64,000 nt of DNA from Dipteronia dyeriana (Eukaryota; Streptophyta; Magnoliopsida; Sapindales; Sapindaceae), in contig CM065296.1 in assembly GCA_032871835.1 (NCBI GenBank), positions 114,338,146-114,402,145 of the forward strand, written 5' to 3'. Made by a program: the position numbers and the translations under genes. This document shows, piece after piece, positions 11,767 to 21,170 of this stretch (the first letter of the stretch is position 1; each line of letters begins with the position of its first letter). The notes beneath the pieces are model-generated. The model did not search any database, was not told where the DNA came from, and was given only the letters and a program-made list of their open reading frames with translations.

Positions 11767-13241
11767 CTAAAGAAGATACCTAAGGGCTGCATGATCTGAG
11801 AACACCACTACCTTGGCTCTCATCAAATATGCTCTGAACTTCTCTAAGGCAAAAAACACTGCTAAAAGCTCCTTTTCAGTTGTTGAGTAGTTAAGTTGGG
11901 CATCATTTAGGGTCCTAGAAGCATAATAAATGACATGTGGGACCTTATTCACATGCTGCCCCAAACTGCCCCGATAGCATAATCTGAAGCATCACACATT
12001 AGCTCAAAGGGCAACTCCTAATTCGGAGGCATCATAACATGTGTCGTTGTCAAAGCATTCTTCAAGGTATCAAACGCATGCAAACACTCATTGCTCATCT
12101 CGAATTCTGTTTCTTTTTGGAAGAGTGCACACAAAGGTCTTGTTATATTTGAAAAGTCTCGAATGAACCTCCGGTAGAACCCTGCATGCCCAAGGAAAGA
12201 CCTCACTTCCTTCACAGATTTTGGAGGTTGTAAACTTCGGATTACTTCCACCTTTGCCTTATCAACCTCAATTCTTCTCTTGCTTTTCACATGCCAAAGA
12301 ACTATTTCTTGTTGTACCATAAAATGGCACTTCTCCCAGTTTTAAAATAAATTTGTTCTCCTCACATCTCTGTAGAACTAGGGCTAAGTTCCTTAAACAA
12401 ATCTCAAAGGAATCTCTAAACATGGAGAAATCATCCATAAAAACCTCAATGATCTCCTCTACCATATCTAAAATATATAGACATCATGTATCTCTAAAAG
12501 GTGCCTGGAGCATTACAAAGACCGAAAGGCATCCGTCTGTAGGCAAATGTCCGAAATGGACATGTGAAAGTGGTATTCTTTTGATATTCTGGTGCTATGG
12601 CTATCTGATTGTATCTCGAGTAGCCATCAAGGAAACAATAATGACTATGCCCAGCTAATCGCTCCAACATCTGATCAATGAATGGAAGAGGGAAATGGTT
12701 CTTCCTAGTGGCTGAGTTCAACTTTCTGTAATCAATACACACTCTTTATCATGTCTGAAGTCTCTGAGGAATCAACTCATCTTGCTCATTTCTAGCCACA
12801 GTTATAACCGATTTCTTAGGAACTACATGGATAGGGGCTGACCCACTTACAGTCTAATATCAGATACATGATTCCCACCTCTAGAAGCTTAAGAACCTCC
12901 TGCTTCACCACTTCTTTCATGATTGGGTTCAACTGCCTCTGAGCTTCTCTTGTAGGCTTGGCATCATCTTCTAGAAAAATCTTGTGCATGCAAATAGTGG
13001 GACTAATCCCTCTAATGTCTTCAAGAGACCATCTTATGGCTGACTTGTACCTATGTAATACCTCAAGGAGCCTCTCATCCTCATTATCCTTCAAGTCAGA
13101 AGCAACTATCACTGGATATGTCTCATCTTCTCCTAGATATGCATACTTCAATGTGGTTGGAAATTCCTTGAGTTCTAATTTGGGAGGTGGATTTGGTGCA
13201 ACACTCAGATCTGATACCACCAGCTCTTCAAACTCTTCCAC
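11767..13241 (-). pseudogene. Reverse transcriptase and RNase H, multiply frameshifted
   Basis: Copies the element RNA into DNA. The RT begins with a linker and MKEVVKQEVLKLLE near 12900, then MCIDYRKLN, CFLDGYSRYNQI (first catalytic Asp) and MPFGLCNAP in 12494-12742, and the FMDD active-site motif near 12433 in a different frame. The connection (VRSFLGHAGFYRRFIRDFS) is in 12018-12320 in a third frame. RNase H follows in 11767-11964 with TEKELLAVFFALE and FSDHAALRYL. At least four frame changes make it non-functional. Motif order is normal for Ty3/gypsy. Confidence 0.88.
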
Positions 13242-13253
13242 ACTAGCAACCTC

Positions 13254-13745
13254 TCATACTGGCTCAGAAATGTCTTTTGGCTTCTCTTGATCTTCCCAAT
13301 CCGATTCTGATAATTCTTCTAAGTCTTCATCTCTGAACACACCATCGATTCCCGGATCTATAACATCAATAAACGAACAATCATCAGCCCCGGATGGGTA
13401 AGATAGTGCATCAAATAGCTTGAACTCCACTGTTTCATCTAGAACTGTGGACTTGGCTTTAGCCATGAACGGTCTTCCTAGTAGAATTGGTCTCATGTTA
13501 GTTTCCCCACTAACATCATCCATGTCTAACACTACAAAGTCTACCGGAATGATCAACCTATCAATTTGTACCAACACATCTTCCACGATCCCCCTCGGAT
13601 ATCTAGCCGATCCATCCGCTAGAAGTAATGGCATAGTTGTTGGCTTGATCTCATTCAATCCCAACTGCTTGTAAATGGCAAACGACATCAAGTTGATACT
13701 AGCACCTAAATCCAACATTGCTCGTTCCAATTTAGAGTCCCCCAC
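13254..13745 (-). pseudogene. Aspartic protease domain of Athila-like element
   Basis: A retropepsin-type domain that would cut the gag-pol polyprotein. The catalytic motif reads LDLGASINLM (Asp-Leu-Gly-Ala-Ser instead of Asp-Thr-Gly, common in Athila/Tat elements), followed by YPRGIVEDVLVQ and PILLGRPFM, the usual second half. The open stretch of 163 residues is intact, but gag and RT on either side are not in one open frame with it. Acidic residues dominate its C-terminus. Confidence 0.85.
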
Positions 13746-13917
13746 TGTAATGTTGATACAAAAACTGCTCGAATCCTTGAGCTTGGGTGGAAGTGTCTTC
13801 TGAAAAACTACACTAGCACCACTTGCTATGTACTCTTGATGGTTTGGCCCAAACTTTTACCGGTTGGTGTGAAGACTCTTGAAAAACTTGGCATAGGCCG
13901 ACATCTTATCTATCATG

Positions 13918-15705
13918 TCAAGCAATGGTAGGTTGACTTGTACCTGAGAGGACATCAAAAATCTCATTGAATGCTTTGTCCATCTTATCCTTTTTTAACC
14001 TTCCAGGGAATGGAAACGGTGGAACATACGGGTAGGGTGACTTGTGTAAAAGGGATGTCTTCTCCAGCACATTTTCCACTACTACTTCATTCTCCTCTTC
14101 TAAAGTCTTTCCTCCACTCTCCTCTTCTGAATCTTTGACCTTCTTCCTTTTCGGTTCTCCCGCATCATCGGTGTCTACAACTCTACCATTCCTCAAAACG
14201 ATCATGGCATTAGCCTGCTCTGACTGGCTAGGAAGTCTACCCGGCTCACTCATGTGAACTATGTCAGCTACTTGCCCCAATTGTGTCTCCAACTTCTTCA
14301 TTGATGCCTCTAAATTGGTAAACCTCTGCCCTGTTGCTTGGATGAAACTGTTCAGATTTTGATCTGTCTGCTGTGAACTCTGAGCAAGACTGGTAACTAG
14401 GTCTTCCAAAGATGGCTTCTTTGGTTGATAAGAAGTCATTTCCCTGTTTTCGACATTATTCCACTACTGCCCACTTGATCCTTGGCCTTGGTAACTTCCC
14501 CGACTGTAACCACCTTGATGATCTCCTTGAGCGCTCGATTGATTGTTCAAAGCATTGCTAGGATTGGACCATGAGAAGTTAGGATGGTTTCGCCACCCCA
14601 GATTGTAAGAGTTTGAATATGGGTCGTTTCTTCCTCTTTGATAATTCAAGGCTTGGACATCATGCGTCTCATATAGCACAATTTTCCTACCTTGATGGTA
14701 TTCTTCATACATCATGCTTGCCTTGCCTTGTTGTTGACCCATGTTTCTTACCATTGCCTCCACTTGCTTGGTTAGTCTAGCCATTTGAATCGCCATCTCT
14801 GTGTCTTGACTCACCCCATGATTTTCTCCTCTTCTTGAAGTTGAACTTCTATGTTGGGAGTTGAAAGCCAATGTTTCATATATCTCAAAAATTTCTGCAG
14901 CCGATTTGTTTGTTATCAAACCCCCACACGCATTGTCCATTGAAGCTTATGTGAAGGTTGTCAACCCATCATAGAAAGTGTGGACCTTGTACTCATCGGC
15001 CACCATGTGTGGAGGGATTTGTTCCAAAAGTTGCCTATATCTTCCCTATGCCTCATGAAAAGGCTCATTATCTTCCTCGGTGAAATTTGCAATTTGGATT
15101 CTAATCTCTTTAATATTCACAGCCAAAAAAAACCTATTGAAGAAAACTTGGCACACTTTATCCCATGTAGTTAAGGATCTCGCCCTCAAAGAACCAAACC
15201 ACACCTTGGCTCTAACCTTTAGGCAATACCTAAAACATCTCATCTTCAACTCTTCTTCGGTGAGCCGACCTATCGGAAAGGTCTCCAATATGGAATGATA
15301 ACCCTTCATGAATTGCAAGCAATCTTAGGTTGAGTGGCCATTGAAAGAAGGAAGCATGGCAATGTGAAGTCCCTTGAGCTCATAACTTATAACCGCCACA
15401 CTTAACATTATGGGAGATGGTTGATGCTCCATCATAGTTTGACAAGATTCTCTCATAGTTATGACCCCTTGGTTTTCCTCCTGTGTAGGTTCCCGTAGTG
15501 GTTCCACATTCACATTCTCCTCGTGATCTCCCATTTTCGAAATTGGTGCACATTCTAGTTCAACAAAAATATCTATTCCCTCAAATTGCCTTGCAAGCTG
15601 ACCTACTCGGTTTATGTTATCGATGACCGGAAACAAATTCTTTCCAAGAGAACGGCAACCTTGCATACACCTGTGGTCCGGAAACACCAAAAACAAAAAT
15701 ATCAA
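13918..15705 (-). pseudogene. gag of Athila-like element, interrupted by stops
   Basis: Gag would form the particle that packages the RNA. All four open stretches (15705-15325, 15318-15046, 14940-14464, 14439-13918) share one frame, so damage is mainly nonsense changes. The retrotransposon-gag core shows LTTWDKVCQVFFNRFF near 15165. Then come a Q/G/S/N-rich region with YNLGWRNHPNFSWSNP, and a coiled-coil-like stretch (FTNLEASMKKLETQLGQVADI) near 14300. A basic segment (PKRKKVKD) and acidic run follow. No CCHC knuckle was seen. Confidence 0.82.
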
Positions 15706-15810
15706 CGAAGTAAAAAGAAACTAAAAAGAAATAAAACTATCCTAATAAAACAAATGACATTCACACTACCTAAATCGACTTACTAGATTCAACTAATAAA
15801 TCTACGTCGA

Positions 15811-15828
15811 TCCCCGGCAGTGGCGCCA
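15811..15828 (-). other. Primer binding site, tRNA-Asp type
   Basis: On the minus strand TGGCGCCACTGCCGGGGA follows the 5' LTR after four bases. It matches the complement of the plant tRNA-Asp(GTC) 3' end except for two bases in the middle (ACT in place of GTT). Athila elements use this tRNA. Confidence 0.8.
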
Positions 15829-15832
15829 AAAT

Positions 15833-16828
15833 TGATTGCAGTATTTTTGATCTTTTAATCAATTTAAAGAAAAAGTTCGTTCACTGAGATCGGTGATTCC
15901 AAAAGTTGAACACTAATTAATCTAATTAAGTCCTACTCTAAGTGCATGAAAGTTAAATGGCATAATGCTTGTTTTGGATTGGTAATGTTTTACTCACTAA
16001 TATGCAAAATAAAATAAGTCAATTACTCAAAACCTCACACAAGAATATATGAATATTAAGGAATGCTAAGGAATTAGTTACACATCAAAGAAAGGAAATA
16101 AAACAAAGAAGAGTAAAAGAAGAAACCAAGGTTGGTCATTGAGGTTCCTTGACTTGTAAGCTTCCTCCTCTTGCCTTTCAAGTTCCAAGATGGATGGATG
16201 GGAAAGTTGTCCAAGAATGGTGATGGAGGGGTGAAAATGTCCAAAATCTCGTGTGGCTGATGATACCTTTCCAAAAACTCATAACGGTATTTATATGGGT
16301 CCAAAAATAGGTCAAGAATCAACCTAGAGACGCGTGCAACATACTGTAGCGTCGTTGATTTGTCACGGTTGTCTATGACAGAAAACCAACCGCCACACCT
16401 CACCTCTTGTTCTCCTTGTCTTCTCTTCGGGCGACACCTCTCGCAACAATGCCCAAGGAAGTTTCTATGGCCCGGTATGTCGCGGTTGTCCATGACGGAA
16501 CTTGACCGTGACATGTCGCTTCTTTGGTGGCTTGCGCTCAATCTCCAAGCGACAATTCTAGCTACTTCTAAAATAAGTTGTTGTCGCTCATGGTGTCGCG
16601 GTTGTCCATGACGACACGCCTCGATCACGACAGCTCGCCTTTTTGCACAAGTTTCGGATTTCCAGCACTCTTGAGTCCAAACTTCACTCAAATCACCAAA
16701 TGATACCCTTAACCATGAAATCCTGTAAAAACAATCAATCGAGCGATCAAACACTTGATTTTACTCGAGAATTAAACAACAAGCATTGGAAGAGGGACTC
16801 GAAAACTAGTGTTATCATGGCTCAATCA
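15833..16828 (-). repeat. 5' LTR of Athila-like element, 996 bp
   Basis: Bounded by TGATTG at 15833 and CAATCA at 16828, which are inverted complements. It retains a 334-bp segment (16216-16549) absent from the 3' LTR. It holds three copies of the GC-rich hairpin module (16361-16397, 16478-16513, 16594-16632), each with imperfect pairing. Frames called across it on either strand are not genes. Confidence 0.88.
16288..16295 (-). promoter_or_regulatory. TATA-like box in Athila-like 5' LTR
   Basis: On the minus strand the context is CCCATATAAATACCG, a good plant TATA box, about 540 bases inside the LTR from its 5' end at 16828. It lies in the segment missing from the 3' LTR, so only the 5' copy keeps it. 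Confidence 0.5.
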
Positions 16829-17000
16829 CATTTTATATATTATTTATATAAATTATTTAGTTATAATATTATTCATTTTTCCGTACACGCAACACACGAG
16901 TCCGTTCGGAGTGTTGTAATAATAGCTAGAACTAGAGACGATCGATGAATCCCACTTCCATGTGGATCGATCCCTTGTTTGCCGTTATGCTAGTCTCTGT
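16829..17000 (+). repeat. Athila-like LTR, displaced second part
   Basis: Probably the continuation of the LTR that starts at 2305 and was split by the insertion at 4908-16828. The flanking 5-bp duplication (CATTG/CATTT) supports the join. It includes a GATCGATGAATCCCACTTCC block of a kind I associate with Athila LTR ends. The right border is not clear and the element's internal region does not follow, so it is truncated. Confidence 0.4.
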
Positions 17001-17163
17001 GACTTGAGCCCTTACGATGCCGAACTTAAATGTTAATATTTAACGACACTACAACGACATGTCCCATCAGTTCTAAGGTAGACATAACTCTGCTTATGTG
17101 GTAGGTCGATGTGTGGGCAGTAAACCTGTAAAGTCAGTGAATCAAATATCGAGGTACTCACCG

Positions 17164-17595
17164 GTGGACGACGTTCTGGTGTTCAACGTAGATGGTTCTG
17201 TGAGGGGTGGTTCGGGTGGCATTGGTGGAGTCCTTTGAAATGCTTGTGGGAAGGTTTTGTGTTTGCTCTCCTCGTTTGTTGGCTCCGTAGATCCTATCAG
17301 TAGTGAGGTTCGCGCTATTCATAAGGCATGCAGTTTGATTTCTATGTGTCAGTTGTTGAATGATCGGACAATTACCATTCCGAGTGACTCGGAATCAACG
17401 GTGACTTGGATTAATGGGTATGGTTTTGGTAATTTGAGTCAAGTTAACTTACTCTTCGAAATTAGACAACTTATCAGGCAGCGAAGGTCTGTGGCTATAC
17501 AATTCACGCATTGTGATTTTAATTCATTGGCGGACAGTCTTGCAAAAGCTGGGTCTTCAATGCATAGCGAGAGGGTGGAGTGGAGTGTGTCCTGA
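17164..17595 (+). pseudogene. RNase H domain fragment of an L1-like LINE
   Basis: A 143-codon stretch of the RNase H type found at the C-terminus of plant L1 LINE polyproteins (also seen as stand-alone plant proteins). Acidic residues are in the usual places: Asp in FNVDGS, Glu in ISSEVRAI, Asp in SDSESTVTWI, Asp in NSLADSLAKAG. An in-frame TGA at 17236-17238 breaks it near the N-terminus, and no reverse transcriptase precedes it, so it is a 5'-truncated copy. Sequence to about 17775 (TTTTGGCATTTTAATAAA) looks like its 3' end. Confidence 0.75.
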
Positions 17596-18245
17596 GTAGT
17601 GGTTTGTTTTTGTTTTTTTTAATGTGTTTTGGTAGCTTGTGTTTTGTTTTGAGATTCTGATTCATGGTGCTGTTTCTGGGATGTTGTTGTGATGTGTTTC
17701 CTTTACGGTCTATTGGTGTTATTGTAGTCTGTGCCAATCATTTGAATTTTGGCATTTTAATAAATTGCAATTTATATATATATATGGGTTCGACTATTAT
17801 ATATGATTTGAATAGGTCAATATTTAGTTTTTGGATTTCAATCGAATGGTGTATAGAAATTAAGGATTTAAAAATTTAAAATAAATTAAAACAAAAATAA
17901 AATAACTCTCTATCACATAATTAAGGGAGTTATTATTCTTTATCAATAACAAAATTTGATAATTTTTTAAGTAATAAAACTATTTTTTTTAGTTTTGCTA
18001 TATTTTTCTCATGTTATAGAGAATTATTTTATTTGGATTATAAAATAAAGGTCAAAAAGCACTTCTGTAAATTGTATAATAGCATAATCCTTATCATTAA
18101 AATGCATCAAATTCAAATCCCGCATGCAATCCTCGAGCTAACAAATATTTGAGTGAGATATAATCTTAATTCCGAAATTTGAAAACAGTTTAATGGAAGT
18201 ATTTAAAGTTCTTTCATTTATAAATTATATATTAATATAGCAACT
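17596..18245. other. LINE 3' tail and AT-rich spacer
   Basis: The first 180 bases are GT-rich and probably the LINE 3' untranslated region. Beyond a short (TA) run near 17777 the sequence is AT-rich with no gene. A weak tRNA-like B box (ATTCAAATCCC) occurs near 18110. Confidence 0.4.
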
Positions 18246-18246
18246 C

Positions 18247-18600
18247 TTTTTTTTTTTTTTTTTTTTTTTGAACATCAAATATTATAACATCAGCAAAACA
18301 GTGTTACAAAACAAGGGAGCTAAGCCCCAAACAAAGGAAAAACTAAAAATCCTCTTCATGTTAGAACCCCTTTTAGCAGGTATATCCGTAAAAGAATTCG
18401 ATGTCCTAGAGTTAAAAATAACCTCCGTATTACCAAGTGTGTTCAGGTTACTCGTCATAAATCAAATTGAAATGTTTGATGCTACCAAAACTCCCATCAT
18501 TTATTCACGAAACCGAGTCTTAGAATTGCTAACGATGATAATTTCTCTACCAACAAAATTAGGATTCGAAGCACATATTTCAGAGGCTCTATAATTCGAC
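18247..18600 (-). mobile_element. LINE-like 3' end with poly(A), minus strand
   Basis: A run of 23 T at 18247-18269 is a poly(A) tail on the minus strand. Next to it the minus strand reads TTTGGGGCTTAGCTCCC...TGTTTTGCTGATG...TTTGATGTTC, resembling 3' ends of plant L1-type LINEs. No coding domain is left and no target duplication was found. A processed transcript is an alternative. Confidence 0.4.
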
Positions 18601-18680
18601 CAACAATGTTTAAGCTAAATACAAACACTTGTATCTGATCTCCCAATTCCTAGCTAAAGGCTTGATGATGATGGTAATAC

Positions 18681-18785
18681 AGCTAGGTATTAGTTGGTTA
18701 ATCGGTAAAGTTTATGTCATCACATAAGGTGTCTCGTGTTCAAATCTTATGGGTCCTTTATTTTTATACTTAAAACTTAATGAGT
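18681..18785 (+). mobile_element. tRNA-derived SINE candidate
   Basis: An A-box-like stretch (GGTATTAGTTGGTTAA, 18686-18701) is followed about 40 bases later by a B-box-like GTTCAAATC (18738-18746), the internal promoter layout of RNA polymerase III genes. It does not fold as a tRNA, so a SINE is more likely. Ends and duplications are not clear. Confidence 0.35.
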
Positions 18786-19837
18786 CCGAATTGAAATTAT
18801 TAAGTTGTTTCGTTTGTTTTTTAAGTGGTCAAACAATTTAAAAATAGTAAAAAACAATTAAAAATAAAAAATAAGAAATTCTGACTTTTAATTTAATTCT
18901 AAATCATTGGATTACAATTAAAATATTTTCTTTCAAATCTATCATTTCAAAAGAATATATATTTATAAATTTATCTAAATTTGATATGGTATATAATTCT
19001 TTCTTTTAATATATTTCTTATTTTAAATGGCTTTTAGAAAGGATAAAAAAAACCCTAATCACTTCTCATAAAGATCGGTGTATATATATAATTTAGGAAC
19101 CTATTTCAAAAAAGAAAATCAATAATTTTTTTGTTTATTTGGTTTCTAGTGCATATGATCCTGAAAATAAAAAAATAAAAATGATTTCCTCAATTATATA
19201 CATTGGAAATGTAGACAACATGCAAAATAATTTGATTTTTTTACAATAAATTAAAATTGAATTTTATTTACTGAACATGCAAAAATTTATAAAGAATGGT
19301 GCATGTTAAATCATTTCTCTTAATTAACTTGGGTATAAATGTAAAATTACTTATTTTCAAATAATTTTATTTTTATAAAACAAGCATCATTCAGATATTT
19401 GAAGAAAAAAACAAGCATGTCATTAAGATTTAGATTTCAATCACTCTTCAGTCTTCAGAAAAATTCAGAACTGTTCAGTCTTCAGACAAAAAAACAAACG
19501 ACCCCTTACTCATCATCAAATTAATGTGTACGGAGTTATCGTACAAGTTTTATTTTGAATATTATAATTAAAAAAAAACTTAATTATTAAAAATTGAAAT
19601 CCACCATACCAACATAAAACACTTATATATATAACAAAGAGAAATCTAGTTAGGCTAAATTCATAATTATTGCCGAATTTATGAAAAAAAAAATTGCTCT
19701 AAAGAACAATTTTATTAATTTTTGAATGAAAAGATTAACTTAAAAGTCGGTAGAACAATGCTCAAGTGATAAATAAAAACACACACATATATATATATTT
19801 TCAAATTTTATATGTGAGGTGTCAACATCACATCAGT
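18786..19837. other. AT-rich intergenic DNA
   Basis: No gene or bounded repeat recognised. Contains poly(A)/poly(T) runs and a short duplicated TTCAGTCTTCAGA motif near 19448-19490. A short CA/TA microsatellite (about 19781-19799) precedes the MULE. Confidence 0.5.
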
Positions 19838-19847
19838 TACCTTATAA

Positions 19848-19980
19848 GAGGAAATGGTGAGATATATCACCTTTTTTAAAATGTGTTGTGATGATATCAC
19901 CCTTTTAATAACTTAAGTTTAAAAGACACCTATTATGGTGAACTGCCCAAATTACCCCTAAACTTTAATTTTTTAAAAGC
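19848..19980 (+). repeat. Left terminal inverted repeat of MULE copy 1
   Basis: Starts GAGGAAATGGTGAGATA and continues with GTGTTGTGATGATATCACC and TAAGTTTAAAAG. The matching end of copy 2 is at about 51610-51741 in reverse, nearly identical. The opposite end (28925-29032) is related only in blocks. Confidence 0.8.
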
Positions 19981-20264
19981 CCCTTTCTGAACTCGTTGGT
20001 ATCTCCCCAAAAAACATGTCTGAAAAACTTGACTCTCTCTCCGGATTCTACAGTAGAAGGTAACAAATATGTATGATATTCACTTAAATTTCTTTTATGC
20101 ATTTCAGATATTTTGCATTCATTTCTGTGTGGGTTAACAATGTATCCATTCCTCGATATCAATGTATCTATTTCAGATTCTGCACTAGAATGCTTTTTTC
20201 TTGTGTGACCGAGAATATTTAAAGATCAATCGAGCTTATTTTATATTGGAACGAGCTCTTATTT

Positions 20265-21090
20265 AGTTTGAAAAAAGCTCGATTATTTGAAAAAAATGCT
20301 CGACAAAAAGTTCTCGATCCCTTAGGAAAAGTTCTCGATCCCTGGATAAAGGTTCTCGAACCGTTATAAAAGTTCTCGATAATTTGAAAAATAATCTCGA
20401 TCCCTTAAAAAAATTCTAGATCCCTTAAAAACTTTCTCGATCCGTTAGAAAAAGTTCTCGGTCCCTTAGAAAAAGTTATCGGTCCCTTCGAAAATGTTCT
20501 CGATCCTTTGAGAAAAGATCTCGATCCCTTGATAAAAGTTCTCGATAATTTGAAAAAGTTTCTCGATCCCTTCAAAAATTTCTCGAACTGTTAGAAATGT
20601 TCTCGATCCCTTAGAAAAAGTTCTCGTTCCGTGTTCAAAGTTCTCGATCCGTTACAAAAAGTTCTCCTTCCCTTGTTAAAAGTTCTCGATACCTTGATAA
20701 AAGTTCTCGATAATTTGAAAAATATTCTCGATCCCTTAAAAAAATTCTCAAACCGTTAAAAAAGTTATCGTTTCGTTGTTAAAAGTTCTCTATCCCTTAG
20801 AAAAAGTTCTCGTTCCCTTGTTAAAAGTTCTCGATCCCTTAATAAAAGTTTTGGATAATTTGACAAATATTTTCGATCCCTTTAAAAAGTACTCGAACCG
20901 TTAGAAATGTTCTCGATCCCTTAGAAAAAGTTTTCGTTCCCTTGTTAAAAGTTCTCGAACCGTTATAAAAAGGTCTCGATAATTTGACAAATATTCTCGA
21001 TAAGAGTTCTCGAATAGAACCTTTTTAAATGTTCTCGATCCTTTGTAAATTATTCTCGATCCCTTATAAAAAGTACTCGATCCATTTGAA
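20265..21090 (+). repeat. Subterminal tandem array, transposase side, copy 1
   Basis: Roughly 40 imperfect units of about 20-22 bp built around AAAAGTTCTCGATCCCTT. The invariant part is TCTCGAT. It sits between the left end and the transposase start, so it may serve as promoter or transposase-binding region. The same array, in reverse, is at 50640-51270 in copy 2. Confidence 0.85.
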
Positions 21091-21170
21091 ATTTTTGTAA
21101 TTGTTAGTAATTGTAAAAGTAATTTTTTTATCTGTTAATAATTGATTGTGATGGTTATTTTCACAAGACA

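Larger units (their letters stand above)
4908..16828 (-). mobile_element. Athila-like Ty3/gypsy element, complete but decayed
   Basis: An 11.9-kb element reading leftwards. Order on the minus strand: 5' LTR, tRNA-Asp-type primer site, gag, protease, RT, RNase H, integrase, a long 3' region with an env-like frame, polypurine tract, 3' LTR. Ends are TGATTG...CAATCA (5' LTR) and TGATTG...CGATCA (3' LTR), flanked by CATTG (4903-4907) and CATTT (16829-16833), a 5-bp duplication with one mismatch. The two LTRs differ at roughly one base in 20 by eye, and the coding region has many frameshifts and stops, so it is old and inactive. It lies inside another Athila-type LTR. Confidence 0.9.

Noticed and set aside
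16074..16754. 226-codon open frame on the minus strand
   Set aside because: Entirely within the 5' LTR and partly present in the 3' LTR; Arg-rich peptides come from the GC-rich hairpin repeats.
17256..17595. Stand-alone host RNase H gene
   Set aside because: An in-frame TGA truncates the domain and a LINE-like 3' tail follows, so a LINE remnant is more likely.
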